Source: Kappaphycus alvarezii
Lineage: Eukaryota > Rhodophyta > Florideophyceae > Gigartinales > Solieriaceae
DNA length: 64,000 nucleotides
Direction of reading: 5' to 3'
Assembly: GCA_002205965.3 (NCBI GenBank)
Contig: NADL03000514.1
Location: forward strand, 62,001 to 126,000
In this document: in pieces, positions 47,984 to 56,997 of the stretch
Layout: the number at the start of each line of letters is the position of its first letter
Position numbering within the stretch: the first letter of the stretch is position 1
Translations under genes and position numbers: made by a program
Notes under the pieces: generated by a model
The model's database searches: none
The model's input: only the letters and a program-made list of their open reading frames with translations
Told to the model about the DNA's origin: nothing

Positions 47984-49498
47984 TCACGCATCCGTTGCCT
48001 TAATCTTGAAATTCCCATGAAAGCCGAGCGGCACCACCTGCGGCACCGTAGCTCGTGCCACCTCCTCCATGCTCTTGGCATCCACAACAACCAGGCAACT
48101 TTTCTCCCCTCCCTCCACCATAACCACCACCAACAGCACCCCATCATCCTCCTGCACGCCCTGCGGGTCCGCCACAAACATCGGCTCCCCTACCACCCCT
48201 CCTGGTAACGACCATATACGCTTCGATCCATCACTCACATCCACCTTGGCCACGGCGCCAAATGCCATGCCATCGCTATCCGACACGCCATACACATACC
48301 GGTATTCCTTCCGATGAAACAGGCTATTCAAGCGCGGCAATTCGAGACTCTCCGCGTTCAACACCGTCTCCCGTGCCTGTCTCACCACCTGTGGCCCGCC
48401 CGCCACCGCCTCCTCCATGCCCTCCAGGCTAAACCGCGTCAACCTGGTTGGCTTAAAATTGCTACTGGTGCGCATCTTGTCCAGCATAAAGTCATCCAAC
48501 ACCTCGGCATTGTCATACCGACACAGGTCGATATGCACGGCGTCTCCTTTCTCAAAGGCGTTGACCGTGTGAAAGCAAAAAAACGGGTCCGATTCGTAGG
48601 TAGCCAACAGCCCCCTGCCGTCCCTGGCAAACACATGGAATCGAGCCTTTCTGCCCTTTTCAAACTTCATAGAATCCATAAAGCTGCGAGTCCACAGCAG
48701 TTTCAACCCTCCCACCAACAGCGGCCACACAATCAACACGACGTACTGCTCCGTCAACGCAAAACTATGCAAGTAGGCGGGGACATCGCGCACCTCGCCC
48801 ATGATGTCCTCCTTTCCGCCGGGGCCAACACGAAACACCTTGTACGTGACACGTGGACCACCAATACTGTACCTGTAATTCCAAAATTCCCCCCTCTCCC
48901 TATCCACCTGTCCATGTGCAGCGGACATATCCCCGTTCCCCTCGGAACCCTCGACCTGTCCAAACCGGAAGAAATGATCAATCTCCAATTTGTCCTCATC
49001 CAACATACCGTTCAAATTAAAATCAGTCCTCGCAACAACACCAGCCTTACCAGGCACATCCTGCAACGTCACATTAATATTCATCGACTCACGCCCCGTG
49101 TGCGGGTCCACCGCATCGGGAGTCCAAAGCTGAAACAACCGTCCCAGCACGTTGTAACAAGGGTCTGAACGCGAGAAGAGAAACGGGTGATACTTTTGCT
49201 TTGGCAGGGCCTCTGCCGCACGAATGGCACCCGGTGCAATAAAATTGGAGCGATAGGCCACGGAATTGGAGTCTGCATCTAGATGAAACGCGTGGACAAG
49301 AGCGTAACCATCAAACCAATGGCGAATGGAAGAGGTCTTGGAATCGGTATGGGTGACCTCAAAGCGACCGGGACCTTGGCGATATAAGGTTCCGGATTGC
49401 AGGTAGGAAGGTAGGCGGCCGGAAACGGGGAGGGCGGTGCGGGGGAGAGCGGGGACGGTGTGGAGAGCGGGGGCTAGGTTGTTGGGTGTTGGGGGCAT
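47984..49498 (-). CDS. Carotenoid cleavage oxygenase
   Basis: Non-haem iron oxygenase that cleaves the polyene chain of carotenoids or apocarotenoids; the actual substrate cannot be read from the sequence. About 504 residues in one unbroken frame, the usual family length. N-terminal RQGPGRFEV and HWFDGYALVHAFHLD are typical. Candidates for the four iron-binding histidines are in SAAHGQVDRERGEFWNY, PAYLHSFALTEQYVVL, FFCFHTVNAFEKGDAVH and PLGFHGNFKI. The frame extends upstream to an ATG at 49651, but those 51 residues are pure Ser/Pro/Thr/His and have the composition of the G-poor leader tract, so I prefer 49498. No plastid transit peptide is obvious from 49498. It is divergent from the bS16 gene across about 1.1 kb. 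Confidence 0.9.
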   Translation of the reverse strand: MPPTPNNLAPALHTVPALPRTALPVSGRLPSYLQSGTLYRQGPGRFEVTHTDSKTSSIRHWFDGYALVHAFHLDADSNSVAYRSNFIAPGAIRAAEALPKQKYHPFLFSRSDPCYNVLGRLFQLWTPDAVDPHTGRESMNINVTLQDVPGKAGVVARTDFNLNGMLDEDKLEIDHFFRFGQVEGSEGNGDMSAAHGQVDRERGEFWNYRYSIGGPRVTYKVFRVGPGGKEDIMGEVRDVPAYLHSFALTEQYVVLIVWPLLVGGLKLLWTRSFMDSMKFEKGRKARFHVFARDGRGLLATYESDPFFCFHTVNAFEKGDAVHIDLCRYDNAEVLDDFMLDKMRTSSNFKPTRLTRFSLEGMEEAVAGGPQVVRQARETVLNAESLELPRLNSLFHRKEYRYVYGVSDSDGMAFGAVAKVDVSDGSKRIWSLPGGVVGEPMFVADPQGVQEDDGVLLVVVMVEGGEKSCLVVVDAKSMEEVARATVPQVVPLGFHGNFKIKATDA

Positions 49499-49970
49499 TG
49501 TGGGGGTGAGAGGGGGGTAGCGTGGGGACGGGAGTTGAGGAGTCGGCGAGGTGGAGGAGTGGGAGGAAGGCGGGGTTGACGGTGAGAGAGTGGGTTGGGT
49601 TGGAGGGGGCGGTGGGTGGGGGCGGGGGGAGGGCGAGTTAAATACGGACATTGTGGTGAGGGTGGGACGGGATTTTCATGCCACGGGCTTGTGGAGGAGG
49701 ATGGTGGGGAGGGAGGAAGGGTTGGTTTTTGAGAACTGTTAATGGGGCAATGGGGAACAGAGAGAACGGGGTGAGGGATGGTTGGGTGTGATGGCCATTG
49801 GTGGTTTTGTTGGCAAACATGCTTTGGTGCGATGGAGATATCGTTGGGACAGGCGCACGTTGGGTCTTTGGTATGGTGTGCAGATGGAGCGGACAACATC
49901 CGCTCTTGGTGCCATCCACAAATGGTGATGGGCAGGTAGGTAAATGGAGGGAGATTGCATGCACTGTGTC

Positions 49971-50008
49971 CAATTGGATTCTCGGATCCGAGATCCGGGA
50001 TCCAATTG
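49971..50008. repeat. Nested palindromes between divergent genes
   Basis: A perfect 14-bp palindrome (TCTCGGATCCGAGA, 49980-49993) sits inside an outer inverted pair (CAATTGGAT at 49971 and ATCCAATTG at 50000). Confidence 0.8.
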
Positions 50009-50120
50009 AATGGCCGCATTAGGCTGCCCTCATGGGGCACAGCCACGGGATAATGTGTTTGATGAGTCATTTAGATGATGGACGTTGATGCATTCCTGCC
50101 GGCCATGCCGTACCGTTCCC

Positions 50121-50141
50121 TACTGTACTGTACAGTACTGT
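50121..50141. repeat. TACTG/TACAG palindromic element
   Basis: TACTGTACTGTACAGTACTG, in the divergent region between the carotenoid oxygenase and bS16 genes, about 620 bp upstream of the former's preferred start. Confidence 0.75.
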
Positions 50142-50171
50142 TCTGTACCGATGGTCGCCTTCCGAGGTGAT

Positions 50172-50217
50172 ACAGAGACTCGATTTGTATGGTGGGGCAT
50201 ACAAATCGAGTCCCTGT
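50172..50217. repeat. Hairpin with 20-bp arms (one mismatch) and 6-nt loop
   Basis: Left arm 50172-50191 and right arm 50198-50217 differ from perfect complementarity at one position; loop GTGGGG. Outer bases GTGATAC and GTATCAC extend the pairing imperfectly. It lies between two divergent promoters. Confidence 0.85.
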
Positions 50218-50453
50218 ACCGTATAGTATCACTTAGTGGTTGCGGCGGGGATGCATGGCGATGCTAGCGCAGCGGGATTGGCGTAGGGGGATGGCAGAGC
50301 GTGGTTGTGCGTGTCAAGGTCGTCACTGCCCTGACGTTTACTCGTTTCAATTACCCTATGCAGATTACGGTGTGGGCCAATGGCCTTGGGGTTTGTCCCG
50401 GCCGAGGTCAACTGCGGGAGAGGCAGTCCGGAAAGAGACAATTGAGCAATTAA

Positions 50454-50520
50454 ACAGTACAGTCTACTGTACTCTTTGTAGTACAGTACACTCTTTGTAG
50501 TACAGTACAGTACTGTACAC
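50454..50520. repeat. TACAG/CTGTA array upstream of bS16
   Basis: Several GTACAGTAC units separated by two copies of ACTCTTTGTAGTACAGTACA. It ends about 125 bp before the bS16 start codon. Confidence 0.8.
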
Positions 50521-50645
50521 TATATCCGCATTACACCACAACCCAAATTACACCACCGCCTCCCCCGACTTTTATCACCCCACCGGCCGCAGATCCCAGC
50601 CATCTCCACTACCCCCCAAACTCCATCACACCACCCTACCCCACC

Positions 50646-51229
50646 ATGGTCGTCCGTCTCCGCCTCGCCCGCTGGGGCGAACGTCATCGCCCCTTCTACC
50701 GCATCGTCGCCGCAGATTCCCGCGCCCCAAGAGACGGCCGCCACCTCGAAAACCTCGGCACCTACAACCCACTCTCTCACTCGGCCGCCGAAGCTCAACA
50801 CCATATCAAGCGCGTCTCGCTAAACGTCCCGCGCATCGCCTACTGGCTCTCCGTCGGTGCCCAACCCTCCGATACAGGTAAGCTATCATCCCCCTTCCAT
50901 TCCTCCACTACTCCACTGCATGCTCCACACACGCCATCAGCCGCTGCAATGCGTCGCCCAATGCGTGTATGCAACCGATTTAATCCACACGTCCAAATCG
51001 CCTCTCGTTTAACGCAATCGAAACAGAAAATCCATACTAACCTACCAACCAACTGCCCGGAAATCCTCGTCACCCCCGCCCGCATCACCGCTTGTCACCC
51101 CCGCATCGCCCCACACCAGTCGCTCGTCTGTTAGGCGTGGCCGGAGTTCTGCCTCTCTCCCCACGCACCACATCCACATCCACATCCACCACACCGCCAC
51201 CTCCCCCTCCTCGCTCCCCACCGTCCTAA
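50646..51229 (+). CDS. Ribosomal protein bS16 (probably mitochondrial), one intron
   Basis: Small-subunit ribosomal protein of the bacterial bS16 family. Exon 1 (50646-50877) encodes [40 protein letters not shown] and [19 protein letters not shown]. Exon 2 (51120-51229) gives [12 protein letters not shown] and a Ser/Thr/Pro tail to TAA. The splice falls inside the Val codon and restores the family motif DTVxxLLxxAGxLP exactly. About 113 residues. The protein begins directly at the conserved strand, without a transit-like extension, as in some mitochondrial bS16; a plastid location is less likely but not excluded. The start is preceded by a G-free 45-bp tract. Confidence 0.92.
50878..51119 (+). 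other. Intron of the bS16 gene (242 nt)
   Basis: Donor GTAAGC, acceptor CCACACCAG, phase 1. Continuing the exon 1 frame past the donor loses all similarity to bS16, while splicing restores the C-terminal motif. Confidence 0.92.
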
Positions 51230-51323
51230 TCCCGCTGCCCCGATCACCCATCATATCCCTCCTCACTCCAATAAAACTACCCACCCGCATACCCCGCACC
51301 ACCTACTCATCCCCCCCCTCTCG

Positions 51324-52089
51324 TCACCCACGATTCGCCCCTGCGCGCCCCGCACCGCCGCTCCCGCGACTCCGCCCCCCGCGTCCACGCCCTTTCCCCT
51401 TTCCGCTTCGGTTTCGCGATTTCTGTACCGTCGTCGTGGAAACACGTACCATCCAATCATGTACGCATGCAAAAGTAATGTGTTAGCTTTCCTGCTCCTT
51501 TCTACCCTCTTGTAATGTCCGAAACCACCTCATGCACTCAGCCCATGCACACCACGCATTACATACCGCCGCCTCACGCGCCTGCTTCTCCTCGGCCACC
51601 ACATCCAACACCACATCCGGTACACGAAGGTACTTGATGGTATTGCCGCGTATATACACCTCCGGAATGCGCCAAAACTCATCCCCGCCCTTGGACGTCC
51701 GTACCACATCTTTGAGATTCACATTCATCCACAAGTCAATGTTCGACAACTCCCCGTTAAACGTCTCCCCGTTCTTCAGCTCCACCAACTAGCACAAACA
51801 CATACCCCATGCACACCGCACATGACGCGCACAGACCCCCCGTTTGAATCACGACGTTAGTTTCCCGCTACACGTTGCCTGCATCACGGCCATGACGCGC
51901 GCGGAGAATAGGGTGGAAGGAAGGTGCAGGTTGTAGGTGGCTTACTATCGGATAGCTGGTTGCGGACCGCAGCAGCGAGAGAGGCAACTGAGATTTGACG
52001 AGGGGATGCACGGGTTGGGGTCAGTATACGTGGTTTCTTTGGATGCCATTGACGGAATGGTCGAGTTTTTGTGCGTCGGAACGTACCAT
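51324..52089 (-). CDS. LSM4: U6 snRNA-associated Sm-like protein LSm4, four exons
   Basis: Subunit of the LSm2-8 ring (U6 snRNA, splicing) and LSm1-7 ring (mRNA decay). Exon 1 (52087-52089) is the start codon alone; exon 2 (51946-51987) encodes [14 protein letters not shown]; exon 3 (51567-51788) encodes [29 protein letters not shown] and the Sm2 motif [13 protein letters not shown]; exon 4 (51324-51422) encodes an Arg/Gly tail ([17 protein letters not shown]). Total 121 residues. Introns: 51988-52086 (99 nt, GTACGT..CTCAG), 51789-51945 (157 nt, GTAAGC..GCTAG), 51423-51566 (144 nt, GTATGT..TACAG), all phase 0. The N-terminal motif [23 protein letters not shown] of the family is rebuilt exactly, and the RG tail is typical of LSm4. 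Confidence 0.9.
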
Positions 52090-52262
52090 GATGGAATGGA
52101 GGGTGCGGGTGCCGGGATTCAGCGGATGAGCGGTTTGAGAGGGTGTTGCGGGTGTTGCGGGTTCAAAGTGGCTCACGCGCTGTGAGGGAGGAGGGAAGGG
52201 GAATGTTTGCGCGGGTCGCTAAGGAATTGACAAAGAGTGCATTTGAGCCTCCAGGATGATCA

Positions 52263-52329
52263 AAGTACAGTACGGTACTGTACAATACAGTACTTTGCTT
52301 ATTCTCGACCTGCACTGTACGGTGCAGTA
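52263..52329. repeat. TACAG/CTGTA array upstream of LSM4
   Basis: Imperfect palindromes AAGTACAGTACGGTACTGTA and AATACAGTACTTT, then GCACTGTACGGTGCAG, about 175-240 bp upstream of the LSM4 start codon. Confidence 0.75.
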
Positions 52330-52339
52330 ATCGCCACCG

Positions 52340-53060
52340 TCGCATTGAGGGACAGCCGAGGAATTAGGGACTTCACGGTGCGAAATTCCGTGTAAAATTT
52401 CGGTACACGTGCAAATCCCCACCGGATTTTCCTGAGCTGAAATTGGAGATTTTCCGCAACTAAATTTCAGAAATGCAGGAGAATAGATTCGGGGAATTTG
52501 TGCAACGTGTCATACCTATTGCAGAAATCATTCCCTTTTTCGCGATGAAAGATACTGACCAACGACGATTTGAAGTAAAGGGAGCATTAGAACTTTAGCG
52601 CAAACATAATATGCATGCAAAGTTACCCAGTCATTTACAGAAATGGCCCCATGCAATGCGATTACTGTAGGAAGCAGTGGTTTATTCGTGAAGGATAAGA
52701 ATCGGATCGGGAGTGCCTCGGGCGAGACGGGTTAGCCGCCGGTACTTAAGGTGTGGTGCTACTGTACTGCACTTACTGTAATGCCCTACAATTACTTAAA
52801 TTAATTGAAAAAAGCTAAATAATTCGGAATGGATTTCATCTTTGTCAAATTTGATAATAGCTTTTTCAACGATTGATTAAAATGCAGAGATCTCAGTAAA
52901 TCTGAAAACTATTGGTGAATTTCAAATTATGGCGGTCTTATCGGAAACCACTCGATAATTGTGCAATTCCTCGATCTTCAAACCAATACAGTTGCCTTGA
53001 ACATACCTACCTATACCTCAATACCCCTCAGACATTTCCATTCCACTTCCCGCATTATTC
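52340..53060. other. Left flank of the transposase gene; no separate gene
   Basis: AT-rich with a short ACTGTACTGCACTTACTGTA stretch near 52763. Terminal inverted repeats of the downstream element should lie here, but I could not identify them with confidence. Confidence 0.4.
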
Positions 53061-53070
53061 ATCCCTAATT

Positions 53071-54342
53071 ATGGCATCTCTCACCTCTAGTCAAGCTGCA
53101 AGAGCTCTTCTTCTACTTTCCGATGTTGCAGTTGAAAGACAAGCCGAACTTCAGGTATATGCTTCCTCTTCTGAAGATGGCGATTTTTCTGATGAAGAAT
53201 CAGATAGTGATGCCCCCATCTTTGACCAGTTCTACAACAATGGTGGTTCTCAGTCAATTGTTCAAATGATCAACTTCGATCCCGCTCAATACACGAATAT
53301 CTGGCAGACTTTCGAGAAATTCATCAAGGAACGGTACAATAGCGGTCGGGGTCGCAAGTGTGCTCAAACCCTCAAAGATGTTTTATTCATGATTCTGGCT
53401 GTTCTAAAGCACGGTTGGCAATGGGACTTCCTTGCAAAGATGTTTGGCATGAAGGGACCCTCCTTCGAGCGAATGATCATGCGGTTCATTGATATCATTT
53501 CCGATGCCATGTATGAACACTTTGTCGAGTATCAGGCAAAGAAGTGGACGATGACTGAAATGGTTAGGAAGAATTCGTTCTTTCAAAATTATCCGATGGC
53601 TCGCTACGCAACCGATGTGACATTCCAGCCAAGCTTTCGTCCGAGTGTGTGTATGGAAGAAGGCAAACTTTATTTCAGTGGAAAGCACCAGCTCTATGGT
53701 TACAAGACAGAAGTATCCGTGTTTCCATGTGGCTTTGTAATTGGATGCAGTGCACATGAGCCGGGGTCCGTTTCGGATCTCACCTTGTTCCAATCTATGA
53801 ATTTGTTTCATCAAGTGCAGCTGAAGAAACAAGATGGAGAGCAGCAGGCTATTGAAGATGTAGGACCTTTGTATGAAGATTTTCCCGGTTCATGGGCAGT
53901 GCTAACAGACAAGGGGTACTATGGCGCCCGTGAATTCTGTCGAGTCATTCATCCCAAGAAGAAGCCGGGGAATGGAGTCCTAACACACCCAGAAATGGTT
54001 GTCAATCGTCACATTTCAAGCGATCGCATTATCGTCGAGAATTTCTTTGGAAGAATGAGCGGCTTGTGGACTGTGATTTCGTTCAAGTGGAGGTGGGCAG
54101 AATCTTCGTACGACAAGATATTTAGGCTTTGTGTTGCTCTGACGAACTTTCATATTTATCACAACCCGCTCCGTGCAGAAGACAGCAAACTATTCAAGAA
54201 AAAGAAGAATAGGTGGTACCACATTGGCAATAGTCAAATTGAAAAGCGTCGACAGATTCAAAAGAAGTACAGGGAGAAGCGTCGTCGCCGGGTTGAAATG
54301 CAATTTCGCCGGGCATTCCTCTCTGAAACAGAAGATCATTAG
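53071..54342 (+). CDS. PIF/Harbinger-type DDE transposase, intact
   Basis: 423 residues in one unbroken frame. An acidic N-terminal region comes first (SSSEDGDFSDEESDSD). A helix-turn-helix-like region follows (TLKDVLFMILAVLKHGWQWD, AKMFGMKGPSFERMIMRF). The DDE_Tnp_4-like catalytic domain has ARYATDVTFQPS (first Asp), YFSGKHQLYGYKTEVSVFP, WAVLTDKGYYGAREF (second Asp) and RIIVENFFGRMSGLWTV (Glu). A strongly basic C-terminus ends it (KKYREKRRRRVEMQFRR). Starting at 53071 excludes 53 upstream in-frame residues of poor composition (ATG at 52912 is the alternative). All catalytic residues and an open frame suggest a recent or still active copy. Its partner Myb/SANT-like protein is not next to it. 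Confidence 0.85.
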   Translation: MASLTSSQAARALLLLSDVAVERQAELQVYASSSEDGDFSDEESDSDAPIFDQFYNNGGSQSIVQMINFDPAQYTNIWQTFEKFIKERYNSGRGRKCAQTLKDVLFMILAVLKHGWQWDFLAKMFGMKGPSFERMIMRFIDIISDAMYEHFVEYQAKKWTMTEMVRKNSFFQNYPMARYATDVTFQPSFRPSVCMEEGKLYFSGKHQLYGYKTEVSVFPCGFVIGCSAHEPGSVSDLTLFQSMNLFHQVQLKKQDGEQQAIEDVGPLYEDFPGSWAVLTDKGYYGAREFCRVIHPKKKPGNGVLTHPEMVVNRHISSDRIIVENFFGRMSGLWTVISFKWRWAESSYDKIFRLCVALTNFHIYHNPLRAEDSKLFKKKKNRWYHIGNSQIEKRRQIQKKYREKRRRRVEMQFRRAFLSETEDH

Positions 54343-54559
54343 AACTTTCTCTGAATTCATCTTTTTGTTGCTTTTTTCCTGAAAGTACTCTTGAATTAAA
54401 CTTTCCTTGCTTTTGTTTCTAAAACAAGAGTCGATATGTCTCGTAAATCTGTTGTTTTTACCTGTACTCTAGTTTTTATTACCTTCAACATTACATAATT
54501 GGTTACTTAAGCAAAGATTTAGCTAATTTGTTTTGTTAAACTATAGGCCCGCAGACATT

Positions 54560-55250
54560 CTAGTAATGCACTCCCCCCGTGACACTCAAGTCGGCCTGTC
54601 GGACCTTTAGTACTCCATCTAGTCAACATGTGCAGCATCTCCAATTTGCAGTGTTCGGGTCCCCGATCGGAACTGACCGCAGATGCTCTTTTCTCCTCCA
54701 ACACAGCCTACAGTCCACCCGGAACATCCCAGCAGCCCTTTCAGCCATGCAGGCTCGTGTAGACCCTTCGCACAACCCCGCCGCACCAAACCCTTTCTTT
54801 ATGAAATATGTTTGATGAAGAACTGCGAGGGGCTTTCCAAAAGATTCATCGCGACCTTCATCAGGCTTCTTGGCACTGCGGAACACGTCCTTTCGCAATG
54901 GGCGGCCTGGGGCTCACACTTGAATCCCCAATCTATGCCGCTGCACACTTATGCTCTATGCTCAGTACCTACCACATCATCCTCGACCTACTCCCGGAAG
55001 ACGGACGCCGCCTTCTAACCTTTGCCTTCCGCAGAACGCACGGCTCCCTCGACCAGTCTCTCCTCCCCGACCAACTCCAACTCGAGCTCCTGCTCGCCCG
55101 CTTTCAAACGGTGGGCCCCCCGAAGGCGTCCAGCCAACTATGAACATTGCAATTCTACCTTCGTCACATTCCAACCGCTCGCTCTCGACTCCCTTGGAGC
55201 GGCGTCCCCAGCCACTGCACTGTTTCTAGAAACGTTCATTCCCCGGATTT
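54560..55250 (+). pseudogene. LINE-type retrotransposon C-terminal fragment (plus strand copy)
   Basis: The frame ending at 55143 reads FAMGGLGLTLESPIYAAAH and SMLSTYHIILDLLPEDGRR, the thumb-region pattern after the reverse transcriptase core in algal LINEs. A second frame carries FQPLALDSLGAASPATALFL up to 55234. The latter also occurs in the minus-strand copy. The reverse transcriptase core is missing and frames are broken. Confidence 0.55.
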
Positions 55251-55371
55251 AACGTTTCTAGAAACATTCCCTGGATTGAACATTCATTCCCCGGATTGAA
55301 CGTTTCTAGAAACAGTGCAGTGGCTGGGGACGCCGCTCCAAGGGAGTCGAGAGCGAGCGGTTGGAATGTGA
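55164..55371. repeat. Perfect 75-bp inverted repeat with 58-bp spacer
   Basis: 55164-55238 equals the reverse complement of 55297-55371. The spacer carries further TTTCTAGAAAC palindromes and repeated ATTCCCCGGATT blocks. The arms derive from the same LINE segment read in opposite directions. Confidence 0.9.
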
Positions 55372-56245
55372 AATTCGGCTGACCAGAAGGTGGTACAAAG
55401 CGCCTGGAGAGCTTACGCTCAAGGTCCTGGACATTGTTGCGGTAAGCTTGCGTGGCGGCGCCTGCGGCGGCTTGCGTTGCTTTCGTGACAGAAGCCTGTT
55501 TGAACGGCGAAAGTATAGTAACGTCACAGGCAATTATCCTTTCCTTGGGGCCGATGGAAGGGGCCAGGGGTTGCACGAGGAGGTCTGCAGGCCTAAAATC
55601 GTCAGACACTTTGGTCCCATTGGTCGGATGCGATTTTAGAAACGCAGCGGCCCCGGAGTAGAGAGAAGCTAGACCGCGTATCCGACGACGGGCGGCTTCG
55701 GGGCGGTGAGCTGTGTGGCTGGGAACACCTTTCCAGAGATTTTCCTACCAGTGCACCTTTGCCGCAGTTTCTTGCTGTACCCTATTGAGATGGGTTTGCA
55801 GGTGAACAGGGATGTCAGCAAGAGCTGTGTGGTCGAGGGAGCCTAGGTCGCTGAGCAAAGGGGTAGCGAGAGCACAATGAGCAAATTGGCGAAGGGGGGA
55901 ACGAGCTTTGGCAACAAAGAAGGCCCGGTCCCCGCGAAAGCGGTTTCCAAGAACCGCGATGGAGCGAGCTGAGGTGCATGAAGCCGTTTCGTGGCGGGCA
56001 GGGGCAGCATCCAGAAGGCTCGCAGCAACAGCGCCATGAAGGAATGGACGGATCAGCGAGAAACCTTGGCCACCAAGGCGCAGGGGGAGACAGGCTTGTT
56101 CCCAGGCTAGTTCCGTTAGTGTCACCGTATGTAGCGTCTCGTATGAGGACCGTTGTGCGGCCAGTAGATGGGGGTCTTCCTCGGATTGAAGAACATTCTC
56201 TTTGTTATCAAAGGCTGGATCGTCTACAGCTATCACACGTGGCAC
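55226..56245 (-). pseudogene. LINE-type retrotransposon C-terminal fragment (minus strand copy)
   Basis: 56245-55745 reads LAWEQACLPLRLGGQGFSLI and HGAVAASLLDAAPARHE, the usual C-terminal region of a LINE reverse transcriptase protein. 55609-55226 reads FRPADLLVQPLAPS and RIIACDVTILSPF, a nuclease-like DVTxxSP strand, then FQPLALDSLGAASPATALFL. The two blocks are in different frames with non-coding sequence between. 5' parts are absent, as expected for a truncated insertion. Confidence 0.65.
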
Positions 56246-56259
56246 TATTTTAGCAAAAA

Positions 56260-56990
56260 AATTTCTAGGGGGCCACCCGTAAGGTCACGAGCATCTTTCT
56301 TCCCTGGGGTACGAGGGTTTTTTATTACTTTTATGGAATGGTAGCTATACCCATCGCTGCGCAATGTGTGATTTGCTACTTACAAACTAACTAATTTTAT
56401 AGCGCCAGCTACCAATGCGCTGCCAGGGAGAACGCTTCAGACATGAGGATGGCTACCTAGGGGGGAGGGGTGATCAGCCCCGCCCCACCAGAAATTGGTC
56501 TACTGTATGCAATGTAGCTGATGGTTATATAGATAATTATTTTAAAACGTCACTATTTCTTAAAGAGTACTGTTCGTCTAGTGATTTGTAACGTGTTCAT
56601 TGAGTAAATGAATGGATTTTATTTCTGGACTTGAAAAGAATCTATTTTTGCTATAAATATCAATAAATTTTTAATATGTATGTGTTTCTGTAACTACTGT
56701 ACACGATACCATTTCTAAAGTCAGTCTCGAAATGACTTACTGCTCGCATTAACTATGCCGTTTATGCGGAAAGATCGAGCCGTTACCTAAAAATCGCGTA
56801 TTTGCGCAATACAGGATCTTTGCGCAAGAACGCAGTAACTGCGGTTGAGACCTATTGCAACTGTAAATATTTTAGCGGAAAACAGCCAAAGACTCCAGTT
56901 GTCATCATCCTAGCCAGCTTTCCCAACTCCTTCCATCGTCTTGCAATCCATCTGTTTTCAATCACAGACCTCTCTCCCCAACAAACGCAT
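56260..56990. other. No recognisable gene
   Basis: AT-rich; short frames only. Confidence 0.5.
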
Positions 56991-56997
56991 CCAAAAT

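Noticed and set aside
48314..49168. 284-codon plus-strand frame opposite the carotenoid oxygenase
   Set aside because: Antisense shadow of a well-supported gene, with no domain of its own.
50878..51134. Unspliced bS16 reading frame through the intron to 51134
   Set aside because: Similarity to bS16 ends exactly at the GTAAGC donor and resumes after the acceptor at 51119.
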